Positions 23,669-33,380 are shown, numbered from the stretch's first letter. The stretch: DNA of 35,928 nucleotides from Flavobacteriaceae bacterium (GCA_016649745.1 JAENXD010000005.1:1-35928), one strand, 5' to 3'. Made by a program: numbers and translations. The notes: a model not told the origin generated them from the sequence alone.

Positions 23669-26600
23669 TTATGATTCTTCAGTATTTCTAACTTTAAGGT
23701 GATACATCACATTTGGTTTTGTACCAATTTCCGCTAAAAGATGATAGGTTCTGTCGTCATTTATTAAATGAGCAACCTCACTTTTCTTGTCATTTACATC
23801 ACCAAACACCATCGATCCGGTTGGACATGCACTTGAACATGCTGTTCGAAATTCTTCATCTTCAACAGGGCGTCCTTCTCTTTTGGCGGTTAATATACTC
23901 AATTGGGTTTTTTGTAAACACATAGAGCATTTTTCCATAACCCCTCTTGAGCGCACAACAACATCTGGATTCAAAACCATTCTGCCTAAATCATTGTTCA
24001 TGTTAAAGTCGAATTCGTTATTTTCCGGATATTTAAACCAGTTAAATCTACGGACTTTATATGGACAGTTATTTGCGCAATATCTTGTTCCAATGCAACG
24101 ATTGTATGCCATTTGATTTTGTCCCTGACGACCATGTGAGGTTGCTGCCACAGGACAAACTGTTTCACAAGGTGCATGATTACAATGTTGGCACATCACA
24201 GGTTGAAAAGCTACTTTAGGATTTTCGGAAGGTATGGTCATGGTATTAAACATTTCACCAGTTCCAAAAATAGCTTCTTCTTTTGCTTTTTCATTGGTCA
24301 TATCAGAGGTGTAATACCTATCTATACGCAACCAATGCATATCTCTGCTTACTCGAATTTCATGTTTACCAACCACCGGCACATTATTTTCAGCATGGCA
24401 AGCTACAATACAAGCAGCGCAGCCAGTACAAGTTGCTAAATCTATTGACAAATTAAAATGAGGCCCAATGGTATCATCAAATTTCTCCCATAAATCTACG
24501 CGTTCTGCTGCTACTTCTTCATGATTTAGAGAAAATTCAGGTGTTTTATTCCAATCTTCTTTTGGCTTATTGATATAATCTTCTAAGATAGTTTCTTTAA
24601 TAATTTCATCACGACCCATTATGGTATGTTGTAATTGAACACACGCAAATTCGTGGACGCTTGCCATTTTTTCAATTTCAACTGTTTGGAAATTACTAAA
24701 ATTATGCATGAAAGCAAAAGCGTTGACACCCGTCATCATTTCTTTTTGCATTCCTGCAGTTCTTCCATAACCAATTGCCAAACCAATAGATCCATTTGCC
24801 TGACCTGGCTGAATAAGAACAGGTACATTTTCTAAGGTTACATCATTTACTCTAAGCGTTACCACACTGCCATTTAAAGCACCATCGCTTACATTCCAAT
24901 TCTCTAAACCTAGCTTATTTGCGTCGGTAGCTGAAATGGTCATATAATTGTCCCAGGTTGTTCTTGTAATAGGATCCGGTAATTCTTGTAACCAAGGATT
25001 ATTGGCTTGTTTTCCATCACCTAAACTAATTTTTGCATAAAGATTTAATTCAAAATCTGCAGGTTTTGTTTCCGCTAGTAATGCCGATGCCGATGTTGTT
25101 AAATCTACCGCATTCTTTACTAAAGAAATTTCAGTATTGTTTTTATAAATACCATCATGCAGTGCTTTATTCCAGGAACTTCCATTTAAGATAGTAGCCG
25201 ACCAATTGTCTTTTATAAATTGATAATAGGTTTTATTTTCACCCATCCAAATTAGCATACTGTCTTCAAACTGACGTGTGTCAAATAATTGTTTTATGGT
25301 AGGTTGCATTAAGCTATATTCTCCTGCCTGAAACTGGGCATCACCCCAAGATTCTAAATAATGAGGAGTAGTCGCGACCAATTGCGATTGCAATGCAGTC
25401 TCGTCATTTGACATCGTGCAATTTACAGATAATTTAACTTTCTTTAATGCCTTATTAAATGCATCTGCATTTGCCAAAGAATAAGAAGGATTGCTATTAT
25501 AAATAAATATTGCGCCAACATTTCCAGTTGTCATCTCGGTAACTAAATTGGTAACATCAGTATCATTCCCGGCTTTTACAAATCGTGGTGTTGTGATATC
25601 ATACACTTCAGATTTCAAAAATTCATTTAAAGCGTTGCAAATCAATTGCGCATTTTTATCTTGAATGCCTGTTACAACAACCGCTTTACTGCCTGCTTGT
25701 TTAAGAAGATCTGCCGTTTTTTTGATAGCTGCATCGGCTAAAGTCCTTTTTGAAAGAAGATTATTTCCCGTAACCGCATTGTATAAATTGATAAGCGCAT
25801 AAACTTGTTCAGAAGGTTTTATAGGAAACCTATTATCTGCATTTGCACCTGTTAATGATAAATTCGATTCAAATTGAAGGTGTTTAGACATTTTACCATT
25901 TACAGGCACCCTGCTTTTCGCATAATTTGCACTGTATTGACCCCCTTGCCAGTCTCCCAAAAAATCAGCTCCAATAGATACGATTACTGCTGCTTGATCA
26001 AATTTATAAGTTGGCAGCGCTCTTAAACCATACATTGTTTCAAAAGCATCTAATGCCGCACTTTCTGTTAAGGCATCATAAACAACATGAGAAACATTCC
26101 CATATAATTGTGAGAAGTTTTCTATAACTTTTTTAGTGGAAGGGCTTGCTGTTGTTCCTGTTAAAATAATAATTTTCTCATTGGTGCTTTTTAGAGATTC
26201 TAAAGTATCAATTACCTTTTTATCTAAATCTGACCAAATTATTGCTTCACCATTAGACAATGGCCCTCTTAATCTATTATTGTCATATAACGACAATACA
26301 GATGCTTGAACCCTTGCTGATGTAGCACCCCAATTTTCAGCCATTTTATTTGGCTCAATCTTAATTGGTCGTCCTTCCCTAACTTTTACCAATATATTTG
26401 CAATATCAGAACCATCTGAAATTAAAGAAGCGTAATAATTTGCTACTCCAGGAATAATATTATCAGGTTTAACAACATAAGGAATCGACTTTACCACAGG
26501 GCCTTCGCAAGAAGCTAAAGTTACTGCCACTGTTGTAAATCCTACATATTTAAGGAAATCGCGTCGTGTTGTTGCTGCTTGGGATAAATTTTCTTTATCA

Positions 26601-26719
26601 CCTAAAAACTCATCGGTAGGTATTTCTTCCACAAACTCCTTTTGCATTAAGCTTTCAACAATAGGACTATCGGATTTGAGTTCTTCAACGCTTCTCCAGT
26701 ATTTCTTATTTGATGCCAT
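23669..26719 (-). CDS. actB: Alternative complex III subunit ActB, molybdopterin-oxidoreductase-like and Fe-S protein
   Basis: 1016 residues. A Tat-type motif with R52-R53 (TTRRDFLKYVGF) leads into a hydrophobic stretch ending LASC71, as in lipid-anchored ActB proteins of this phylum. Residues to about 730 resemble a molybdopterin oxidoreductase but are thought to hold no cofactor in this family. The C-terminal part carries four cysteine groups for Fe-S clusters: CTGCAACIVACH, CQHCNHAPCETVCPV, CIGTRYCANNCPY, and CSMCLQK with the later CSSACPTG. These relay electrons from quinol. It lies 28 bases after actA in the operon. Confidence 0.95.
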   Translation of the reverse strand: MASNKKYWRSVEELKSDSPIVESLMQKEFVEEIPTDEFLGDKENLSQAATTRRDFLKYVGFTTVAVTLASCEGPVVKSIPYVVKPDNIIPGVANYYASLISDGSDIANILVKVREGRPIKIEPNKMAENWGATSARVQASVLSLYDNNRLRGPLSNGEAIIWSDLDKKVIDTLESLKSTNEKIIILTGTTASPSTKKVIENFSQLYGNVSHVVYDALTESAALDAFETMYGLRALPTYKFDQAAVIVSIGADFLGDWQGGQYSANYAKSRVPVNGKMSKHLQFESNLSLTGANADNRFPIKPSEQVYALINLYNAVTGNNLLSKRTLADAAIKKTADLLKQAGSKAVVVTGIQDKNAQLICNALNEFLKSEVYDITTPRFVKAGNDTDVTNLVTEMTTGNVGAIFIYNSNPSYSLANADAFNKALKKVKLSVNCTMSNDETALQSQLVATTPHYLESWGDAQFQAGEYSLMQPTIKQLFDTRQFEDSMLIWMGENKTYYQFIKDNWSATILNGSSWNKALHDGIYKNNTEISLVKNAVDLTTSASALLAETKPADFELNLYAKISLGDGKQANNPWLQELPDPITRTTWDNYMTISATDANKLGLENWNVSDGALNGSVVTLRVNDVTLENVPVLIQPGQANGSIGLAIGYGRTAGMQKEMMTGVNAFAFMHNFSNFQTVEIEKMASVHEFACVQLQHTIMGRDEIIKETILEDYINKPKEDWNKTPEFSLNHEEVAAERVDLWEKFDDTIGPHFNLSIDLATCTGCAACIVACHAENNVPVVGKHEIRVSRDMHWLRIDRYYTSDMTNEKAKEEAIFGTGEMFNTMTIPSENPKVAFQPVMCQHCNHAPCETVCPVAATSHGRQGQNQMAYNRCIGTRYCANNCPYKVRRFNWFKYPENNEFDFNMNNDLGRMVLNPDVVVRSRGVMEKCSMCLQKTQLSILTAKREGRPVEDEEFRTACSSACPTGSMVFGDVNDKKSEVAHLINDDRTYHLLAEIGTKPNVMYHLKVRNTEES

Positions 26720-26747
26720 TGTTTATATTCGTATTATCTAAATTTTA

Positions 26748-28316
26748 TTAATAGTGACATTTACCACATTCTTGCCCACCCATTTGAGCCACAGTAACTT
26801 TTTCTATACCGTATTTTTTCGATAATTGGTCGTGAATATTTTTGTAATAATCATTATTTTTCATGTCAACTTCCGTTGTTTTGTGACATTCAATACACCA
26901 GCCCATCGTTAATTTAGAAAATTGTTTTACCTCAACCATTGTTTCAACAGGGCCGTGACATGTTTGGCAGATAATGCCGCCAACAGTTACGTGTTGTGAA
27001 TGATTAAAGTAAGCAAAATCTGCTAAATTATGAATACGAACCCATTCAATCGGTTTTTGTTCGTAACCTTCAATGTATTTAACATTTGCTTTATCCCAGC
27101 CAACTGCGTCATATATTTTTTGAATTTCCTTATCTAAATCTTCCTTTGTGTTATCTCCAAATAATTCTCCTTTATATTCTGAAATAGATTTGTGACAATT
27201 CATACATACGTTTACTGAAGGTATACCTGAAGTTTTACTGTTTTTTGCTGAAGAATGACAATACTGACAATCAATTTTATTGTCTCCCGAATGAACCGCG
27301 TGAGAAAATACAATTGGTTGAATTGGCTGATATCCGGTATCTACACCAACTTGCATAAAATAACCGAATACCAAGTATGCACTGCCCAACAAAACAAACA
27401 TTACAGCCAAGAAACGTAAGAAAGGACTAAAAAACATTGATCTTAAGATACTTTCTTCACCTTCATCAGAAGCCAAACGTTTTTTATTTGTAGTAGCTGC
27501 AACTATAAATACCAATAATAAAAATACTAAAATTGTAACTCCAAGCATTGGTAAAACGCCAAAACCTGGTTTATTGAACATTTCTTCATTTTTTGCTGAA
27601 GTTGTTGTTGCAACCGCTTGTTGAACATCGCCCACAGCCAAGTATTTTAAAACGTCATCTAAATTCTGGTCTGAAAGCTGAGGAAAAGGAGTCATGGCAA
27701 TTGGCGAATATTCAGATGCCGTTTTTGCCAATTTATCACCTGATGCAATTAAAGCCGCATTGTCTTTTATCCATAATTTTAACCAAGCCGCATCATATTT
27801 ATTTTCAATATGCAACAGCGGCGGACCAATTAACTTTCCTTCCAGTTTGTGACAAGCTGCACAATTTGTTTTGAAAATTTGCTTACCGCGCTCAACGCCA
27901 GGGTCAACTTCCTGAGTTCCGGATACAACCGCAGTTGCAACCGGTGCTCCTTTGGTATATTCTAAAATATCAATGATATCTTGATCGGACAACTGAGGAT
28001 TGGGAATCATTGGCAATTTGTTGTTCTCTTCGAAAACCTGAATTGCTAATTTATCTCCCGATTTAATCATTCCAGGACTGTCTTTAATCCAGGCAATTAG
28101 CCAAGCTTGATCTCTTCTCTCTGTAACTCCCTGTAATGCCGGGCCCACTAATTTCGCATCTAGTTTGTGACAGGCTGCGCATATAGATTTGAACAGTTTT
28201 TCACCATTCGCAGGATCAGCTTGTTGCGCCGATAGATTAAGCGAGAAAAAGAATAGGAAAGCAAGACTACTAGTGACTAATCTTGATAGTGGACTGTGTT
28301 GTTTCACACTTTTCAT
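26748..28316 (-). CDS. actA: Alternative complex III subunit ActA, seven haem-c sites
   Basis: 522 residues from ATG 28316. An open frame continues upstream to 28412, but the promoter at 28401-28430 places transcription start near 28394, and MKSVKQHSPLSRLVTSS begins an ordinary signal peptide, so 28316 is preferred. Two similar single-haem cytochrome c domains come first (CAACH at 46-50 and 152-156; compare SGDKLA in both), then membrane helices near 256-276 and 302-322, then the pentahaem part with CQYCH 350, CMNCH 371, CQTCH 450, CIECH 474 and CGKCH 517. The pentahaem part is the usual ActA; the N-terminal pair adds two haems and may hand electrons toward the oxidase. Confidence 0.93.
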   Translation of the reverse strand: MKSVKQHSPLSRLVTSSLAFLFFFSLNLSAQQADPANGEKLFKSICAACHKLDAKLVGPALQGVTERRDQAWLIAWIKDSPGMIKSGDKLAIQVFEENNKLPMIPNPQLSDQDIIDILEYTKGAPVATAVVSGTQEVDPGVERGKQIFKTNCAACHKLEGKLIGPPLLHIENKYDAAWLKLWIKDNAALIASGDKLAKTASEYSPIAMTPFPQLSDQNLDDVLKYLAVGDVQQAVATTTSAKNEEMFNKPGFGVLPMLGVTILVFLLLVFIVAATTNKKRLASDEGEESILRSMFFSPFLRFLAVMFVLLGSAYLVFGYFMQVGVDTGYQPIQPIVFSHAVHSGDNKIDCQYCHSSAKNSKTSGIPSVNVCMNCHKSISEYKGELFGDNTKEDLDKEIQKIYDAVGWDKANVKYIEGYEQKPIEWVRIHNLADFAYFNHSQHVTVGGIICQTCHGPVETMVEVKQFSKLTMGWCIECHKTTEVDMKNNDYYKNIHDQLSKKYGIEKVTVAQMGGQECGKCHY

Positions 28317-28400
28317 ATTTAAAAAAGATATTTTCTTTCTAGTTTGGTACAATTTTTTCATATATAAAAATATGACTTTAATCATTTTTAAAGGATTTGA

Positions 28401-28430
28401 CAAAAGTAGCATATATTAATAAAACTCAAA
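28401..28430 (-). promoter_or_regulatory. Promoter of the alternative complex III operon
   Basis: On the minus strand TTTG (28430-28427), 18 bases, then TACTTTTG (28408-28401): a full match to the Bacteroidota -33/-7 consensus. The leader to ATG 28316 is about 78 bases. It lies over the alternative upstream start codon of actA and therefore argues against that start. No Crp/Fnr-type box is present. Confidence 0.75.
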
Positions 28431-28507
28431 ATGTAAAAATTGTGTTAAATGTAATTTATATTCATTCTAAATAACTAATTTATGCATATTCATCTCAAGG
28501 AAAATTA

Positions 28508-28515
28508 TAAATTTG
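28508..28515 (+). promoter_or_regulatory. -7 element for the SPOR-like gene
   Basis: TAAATTTG, 18 bases before the ATG at 28534. No clear -33 TTTG. Divergent from the act promoter. Confidence 0.45.
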
Positions 28516-28533
28516 AAAAATATATAAAAAATC

Positions 28534-28905
28534 ATGAATAAATTATCGACAAGAACAATAATGCCCCTGTTTTTTGCTATTTTCTTAAGCATAGCAAACT
28601 CCTACGCACAAAGTGAAAATGATAAGATTAATACATTAATAGAACAAAAAAAGGCATTTAATAAAACGAATAAAAACATAATTGTCTTTAAAATTCAAAT
28701 TTATAACGGAAATGAAACTCAGGCTTATGCCGTTCAACGAAGTTTTGAAGCTGATTTTCCTGAATACCGCGCAAAAATTAAATATGATACCCCTGAGTTT
28801 AAAACAAGATTTGGAAACTTTAGAACGCGATTGGAAGCCGACAGGGCATTAAATGCAATAAAAGTAAAATATGCCGGAGCCATTGTTTTGGAAGAAAAAA
28901 TTTAG
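28534..28905 (+). CDS. Secreted SPOR-like domain protein
   Basis: 123 residues. A signal peptide (MPLFFAIFLSIANSYAQ) is followed by a single small domain. The pattern IVFKIQIYNGNETQAYAVQRSFEADFPEY, then YDTPEFKTRFGNFRTRLEADRALNAIK and AGAIVLEE resembles SPOR repeats, which bind denuded peptidoglycan glycan strands. Short SPOR-like proteins of this length are frequent in Flavobacteriia. It would act in the periplasm; a specific role is not known. It converges with dnaG, only 3 bases separating the stops, and diverges from actA. Confidence 0.75.
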   Translation: MNKLSTRTIMPLFFAIFLSIANSYAQSENDKINTLIEQKKAFNKTNKNIIVFKIQIYNGNETQAYAVQRSFEADFPEYRAKIKYDTPEFKTRFGNFRTRLEADRALNAIKVKYAGAIVLEEKI

Positions 28906-28908
28906 GCT

Positions 28909-30888
28909 TTAAACCACCCTGTTTAATCTTTCAAACAAACGTTGTTTTAAATTGTTGTAGTTTATGATAGATTCCATTATTTTATCTCTTTCTTCTTCAA
29001 TACCAACTTCAGTAATTAATGAATTGATTTTTTGCTCAATAAGAATACGGCGAATATTGTAAATGGCGTCAAGCACCATTTTAGAAAGGTCACTTTTTTT
29101 GCTTCTTATGAAAATATCTCTTCGTTCCCAGTTGCTTAGCACGTGCCTTTCATCATCCATTAAAATAGTGGTAACTAAATTCGCCACTTCACTATTTGCG
29201 TGATTCACCAACATATCTACAGAAATTGTTTCATCTTGATTTAACTGGTAAATTATTTCATAATAAATATTTTTAAAGGTTTCGTGGGTAAATTCAACCT
29301 CATCATCATGTAAATTCAAATAAATCTCCTTTGAAACCACATTGCTGAATTTTACCTTTTTTATGGACTGAGAATCGTGATCCGCTAGCTCATCCCCTGC
29401 AACGAAATCGACAAAATCAACCTCATTATTTCCATACAACAATAAAATTTTTATAATTTCCCGCTCATATTTCTGAAGCTCGTTAACTTTTTCAAATTGC
29501 GGCGTTTTTTGCATAATAGCCTCCGTAGGTTTCTCCTGAAAAGGCCTGTTTGCAGCGTCTCTTTGTTCCTTTTTATCGATTTGCGCCAACTCATTAAATA
29601 GCACATTTTCAGAAATATCCATGATTCTTGAACATTCCTGAATATAAACCTCGCGCTGAATTCTGTCGGGAATTTTAGAAATGCTTACCACAATATCCCT
29701 AATTAACCCAGCTTTTTTAACAGGATCGTGCTGTGCTTCTTCCATCAATAAAGCCACTTTAAAATTGATGAAATCTTTGGAATTTTGTTTTAAATATTCC
29801 TTTAGTTCCTGGGTGGTTACCTTTTTAGAAAAACTGTCCGGGTCATCACCATCCGGAAACATCACCACTTTTACATTTAAGCCTTGCTCTAAAATTAAAT
29901 CAATTCCTCTAATGGAAGCGCGCATTCCGGCAGCATCACCATCAAATAGAATGGTGATATTTTTTGTGAGTCGGTTTATCAATCGGATTTGATTTTCAGA
30001 AAGCGCCGTACCCGATGAAGATACAACATTCTCAATACCTGCCTGATTAAATGAAATTACATCGGTATAACCTTCCACCAAAAAACAATTGTCTTCTTTG
30101 GCAATGCTTTGTTTTGCGTAATAAATACCATATAAAACATTTCCTTTATGGTAAATTTCACTTTCAGGTGAATTTAAATATTTTGCTGCTTTTTTATCGT
30201 TGATTAAAATTCTGCCTCCAAAACCGAGAACTCTTCCACTCATACTGTGAATCGGAAACATTACACGACCTTTAAAACGGTCAAATTGTTTGGTTCCTGT
30301 TGATGAAAGTAAGTCGTCTTTTACAATGGTAAGCCCAGTAGATTCGAGATATTTTAAATTATATCCTTTATTGAGCGCCTCGCTTGAAAAAGCATCCCAT
30401 TCATTTAGCGAATAGCCCAATTGAAATTTTCGAATTGTTTCATCCGTAAAACCACGTTCTTTAAAATAACTGAGTCCAATCGCTTTTCCCTGCATATTTT
30501 CAAGCAATGTTTCATGAAAATAATCGCGCGCAAACTCCGAAACAATAAACATGCTTTCGCGCTCATCAGCCTGATGTTTTTGTTCATCGCTTTGTTCAGT
30601 TTCCTCTATTTCAATATTGTATTTTTTTGCCAAAAAACGAATGGCTTCCGGATAGGAATAGTGTTCCTGCTCCATTAAAAACGTAACCACGTTCCCTCCT
30701 TTTCCCGAACTGAAATCTTTCCAAATTTGTTTGACGGGAGAAACCATAAACGACGGACTTCTTTCTTCGGAAAAAGGACTTAAACCTTTAAAATTACTTC
30801 CCGATTTTTTCAATTGAACAAACTCGCCAATAACCTCCTCAACACGAGCAGTTTCAAAAACTTTATCTATGGTACTTCTGGAAATCAA
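28909..30888 (-). CDS. dnaG: DNA primase DnaG, TTG start, zinc ligands missing
   Basis: 659 residues. The start is TTG at 30888; no in-frame ATG lies upstream, and the text from it (ISRSTIDKVFETARVEEVIGEFV) aligns with the usual DnaG start. The N-terminal CHC2 zinc domain is recognisable (FKGLSPFSEERSPSF, FSSGKGGNVVTFLM) but all Cys and His metal ligands are replaced, so it should not bind zinc; I recall this in other Flavobacteriia. The TOPRIM catalytic core is intact: FLVEGYTDVISF and ILFDGDAAGMRA. The C-terminal part, which binds the DnaB helicase, is diverged and long. It makes RNA primers for replication. Confidence 0.95.
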   Translation of the reverse strand: MISRSTIDKVFETARVEEVIGEFVQLKKSGSNFKGLSPFSEERSPSFMVSPVKQIWKDFSSGKGGNVVTFLMEQEHYSYPEAIRFLAKKYNIEIEETEQSDEQKHQADERESMFIVSEFARDYFHETLLENMQGKAIGLSYFKERGFTDETIRKFQLGYSLNEWDAFSSEALNKGYNLKYLESTGLTIVKDDLLSSTGTKQFDRFKGRVMFPIHSMSGRVLGFGGRILINDKKAAKYLNSPESEIYHKGNVLYGIYYAKQSIAKEDNCFLVEGYTDVISFNQAGIENVVSSSGTALSENQIRLINRLTKNITILFDGDAAGMRASIRGIDLILEQGLNVKVVMFPDGDDPDSFSKKVTTQELKEYLKQNSKDFINFKVALLMEEAQHDPVKKAGLIRDIVVSISKIPDRIQREVYIQECSRIMDISENVLFNELAQIDKKEQRDAANRPFQEKPTEAIMQKTPQFEKVNELQKYEREIIKILLLYGNNEVDFVDFVAGDELADHDSQSIKKVKFSNVVSKEIYLNLHDDEVEFTHETFKNIYYEIIYQLNQDETISVDMLVNHANSEVANLVTTILMDDERHVLSNWERRDIFIRSKKSDLSKMVLDAIYNIRRILIEQKINSLITEVGIEEERDKIMESIINYNNLKQRLFERLNRVV

Positions 30889-30943
30889 TGGTGTTTGTTT
30901 TATGGATTTTAAGTTTTCTAAATTACAATTATTACTGACAAAA

Positions 30944-31036
30944 AAAAACTGTCTAAAAGGAAATTCTCATCTTTATGAACCCACCTGTCAACGACAAATA
31001 CAGTTTAATGATTTTATATCCTTTTAGACAGCTTTT
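30944..31036 (-). terminator. Long-loop inverted repeat, terminator of clpX
   Basis: A perfect 13-bp inverted repeat, CTGTCTAAAAGGA (30949-30961) and TCCTTTTAGACAG (31019-31031), extends by AAAA/TTTT after one mismatch. On the minus strand the stem is followed by a run of nine T, as a terminator after clpX. The loop is unusually long at 57 bases and itself contains TGTC/GACA arms around CCTGTCAACGACA. Confidence 0.65.
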
Positions 31037-31063
31037 AAAAATCTAACTCTTTATAATTTTTTT

Positions 31064-32305
31064 TTACGAAACAGCTTTTAACTTTTTTATGGTTGATCTG
31101 TTGATTTTATCTTCAGCGTAATCTTTCGTGATTTTTAGTGTTTTTTCACCTGTTCCCGGCAAATCAAACATTGCATCCGTTAAAATAGCTTCACACAAAG
31201 ATCGAAGTCCACGAGCACCTAATTTATATTCCACTGCCTTATCAACGATATACATCAATGCATTTTCGTTAATGGTGAAATCAATTCCATCCATTATAAA
31301 CAATTTTTGGTATTGTTTTATGATTGAATTTTTAGGTTCGGTTAAAATCATCCTCAATGTTTTTTCATCTAAAGGGTTCATATGTGTCAATACTGGCAAA
31401 CGTCCAATAATTTCCGGAATTAAACCAAAATCTCTTAAATCTTTCGGAATAATGTATTTTAACATATTTGCTTTATCAACGAAATCTTCTTTTATGGAAG
31501 CGCCATAACCAACCTCTTGTCGGTTTAGTCTTTTTCCTATTACTTTTTCAATTCCTGAAAATGCCCCACCCGCCATAAATAAAATATTTTTGGTGTTGAC
31601 TTCAATGAATTTTTGATCAGGATGTTTTCTTCCTCCTTTTGGCGGAACATTAACTACCGAACCTTCCAACAATTTCAACAATGCCTGTTGAACGCCTTCT
31701 CCTGAAACATCACGGGTAATTGAAGGGTTGTCGCCTTTACGTGCAATTTTATCAATTTCATCAATAAAAACAATTCCTCGCTCAGCCTTGCTCACATCAT
31801 AATCTGCCGCCTGCAACAAACGTGTTAAAATGGTCTCCACATCTTCACCTACATAACCAGCTTCAGTTAAAACCGTGGCATCAACAATGCAAAACGGCAC
31901 ATTTAGCATTCTTGCGATGGTACGGGCAATTAAGGTTTTGCCAGTTCCTGTTTCTCCAACGATGATAATATTGCTTTTTTCTATTTCAACCTCTTCTTCA
32001 TCTTTAGAGTCAGGCTGCAACAAACGCTTGTAGTGATTGTAAACTGCAACAGCCATCACGCGTTTTGCCTGATCCTGTCCAATCATATACAGATCAATAA
32101 ACGTTTTTATTTCCTTTGGTTTTTTAACAATCAAATCATGGGAAAGCGCAGAAGAATTACTTCCTGCAATTTCTTCCATCACAATTCCATGAGCCTGCTC
32201 GATACACTTGTCGCAAATATGCGCATCTAAACCTGCAATAAGCAAATCTGTTTCTGGCTTTTTTCTTCCGCAAAACGAACATTCCAAGACTTCATCTTTC
32301 GCCAT
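31064..32305 (-). CDS. clpX: ClpX, ATPase subunit of the ClpXP protease
   Basis: 413 residues. The N-terminal zinc-binding domain has C9, C12, C31 and C34. AAA+ motifs: Walker [16 protein letters not shown], Walker [12 protein letters not shown], pore loop region GYVGEDVE, and the sensor 2 [11 protein letters not shown] near the C-terminus. The IGF-type loop that docks on ClpP is represented by IGKR-region residues in the [13 protein letters not shown] segment. ClpX unfolds tagged proteins and feeds them to ClpP. It lies 66 bases after clpP, in the same direction. Confidence 0.97.
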   Translation of the reverse strand: MAKDEVLECSFCGRKKPETDLLIAGLDAHICDKCIEQAHGIVMEEIAGSNSSALSHDLIVKKPKEIKTFIDLYMIGQDQAKRVMAVAVYNHYKRLLQPDSKDEEEVEIEKSNIIIVGETGTGKTLIARTIARMLNVPFCIVDATVLTEAGYVGEDVETILTRLLQAADYDVSKAERGIVFIDEIDKIARKGDNPSITRDVSGEGVQQALLKLLEGSVVNVPPKGGRKHPDQKFIEVNTKNILFMAGGAFSGIEKVIGKRLNRQEVGYGASIKEDFVDKANMLKYIIPKDLRDFGLIPEIIGRLPVLTHMNPLDEKTLRMILTEPKNSIIKQYQKLFIMDGIDFTINENALMYIVDKAVEYKLGARGLRSLCEAILTDAMFDLPGTGEKTLKITKDYAEDKINRSTIKKLKAVS

Positions 32306-32311
32306 TTCTTC

Positions 32312-32339
32312 AGTTATTAGTTTTTAGTTATTAGTTTTT
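32312..32339. repeat. Perfect 14-bp tandem duplication
   Basis: AGTTATTAGTTTTT occurs twice without a gap in the 66-base space between clpP and clpX, just upstream of the clpX ATG at 32305. Confidence 0.85.
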
Positions 32340-32371
32340 CAGCAGTTTTATTTTGCCGATATTTTTATATA

Positions 32372-33031
32372 TTATTTTCTAATCAAAACTTCATCAATCA
32401 TTCCATAAGCTTTTGCTTCATCGGCTTTCATCCAATAATCACGATCTGAATCGTGATGCACTTTTTTTAATGTTTGACCAGAGTGTTTTGAAATTATTTG
32501 ATACAATTCTTCTTTTAATTTCAAAATTTCACGTGTGGTGATTTCTATATCACTTGCCTGACCTTGGGTTCCTCCTAAAGGCTGATGAATCATTACACGA
32601 GAATGTGGCAATGCCGAACGTTTTCCTTTTGTACCGGCACACATTAAAACAGCCCCCATTGATGCTGCTATTCCTGTACAAATTGTAGCGACATCAGGTT
32701 TTATAAATTGCATCGTGTCATAAATTCCCAAACCGGCATAAACGCCTCCGCCCGGTGAATTGATATAAATAGAAATATCTTTTGAACTGTCTACACTTTC
32801 CAAAAACAACAATTGCGCCTGAATAATATTGGCAACATAATCGTCAATTCCCGTTCCTAAAAAAATAATTCTATCCATCATTAAACGCGAAAACACGTCC
32901 ATTTGGGCAACGTTTAACTGACGTTCTTCAATAATATAAGGTGTTAGACTGCTAACCAACTTGTCATAATACATGCTATTGATTCCTTGGTGCTTAGTCG
33001 CGTATTTTTTAAATTCTTTTCCGTAATCCAT
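32372..33031 (-). CDS. clpP: ATP-dependent Clp protease proteolytic subunit
   Basis: 219 residues. The catalytic triad is visible: Ser124 in TGIAASMGAVLM, His149 in RVMIHQPLGG and Asp194 in KVHHDSDRDYW. The oligomerisation region YINSPGGGVYAGLGIYDTM is intact. ClpP forms the double-heptamer chamber of ClpXP. It has its own -7 element at 33060-33067 and is followed by clpX. No trigger factor gene is seen in the window; upstream is the structured element 33133-33344. Confidence 0.97.
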   Translation of the reverse strand: MDYGKEFKKYATKHQGINSMYYDKLVSSLTPYIIEERQLNVAQMDVFSRLMMDRIIFLGTGIDDYVANIIQAQLLFLESVDSSKDISIYINSPGGGVYAGLGIYDTMQFIKPDVATICTGIAASMGAVLMCAGTKGKRSALPHSRVMIHQPLGGTQGQASDIEITTREILKLKEELYQIISKHSGQTLKKVHHDSDRDYWMKADEAKAYGMIDEVLIRK

Positions 33032-33059
33032 TTTTCGGTGTTTTAAAGTATTAAGAGCA

Positions 33060-33067
33060 CAAAGATA
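33060..33067 (-). promoter_or_regulatory. -7 element for clpP
   Basis: TATCTTTG on the minus strand, 28 bases before the clpP ATG at 33031. No TTTG at -33 was found. Confidence 0.5.
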
Positions 33068-33132
33068 TGAAGTATTTATTTATTTTAAACTGTATTTAAA
33101 ATTTGTGTGTATATATCTAAAATTAAAACCAA

Positions 33133-33344
33133 TTGGGCGTAATATTAAAAACGTCACTTCGAGTGTTTTTTTGTGTAGTGACTTCTCCATACATCACACA
33201 AAAAGTGTGATCTTAGAAATGACGTGGAACAAAAAATGTATCGAGAATCGTTTTTAATGAAATTTTTCTTGTTTCGATACGATTTTCTGACGAAAATCAC
33301 TCATACTCGACGAAAAATTATCATCAAAAACTAATTACACCCAA
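33133..33344. repeat. 212-bp structured intergenic element with terminal inverted repeats
   Basis: The ends TTGGGCGTAAT (33133-33143) and ATTACACCCAA (33334-33344) are inverted repeats with one mismatch. Inside are several further pairs: ACGTCA/TGACGT (33151, 33220), GTCACT/AGTGAC (33153, 33176), a perfect ATCACAC-AAAAA-GTGTGAT hairpin (33193-33211), and GTATCGA/TCGATAC (33238, 33274). No reading frame of note. It fills most of the 425-base gap between clpP and the gene at 33457 and looks like a small non-autonomous repeat element or a structured RNA. Confidence 0.6.
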
Positions 33345-33380
33345 CGTGTTAAAATTAAAGCAATTAATTATTTCATTTTT

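Noticed and set aside
23787-24439. Plus-strand open frames inside actB
   Set aside because: Antisense to the Fe-S domain of ActB; the composition is that of a reverse-complemented gene.
28317-28412. Upstream start of actA at 28412
   Set aside because: It lies inside a full -33/-7 promoter and adds 32 residues before an already complete signal peptide.
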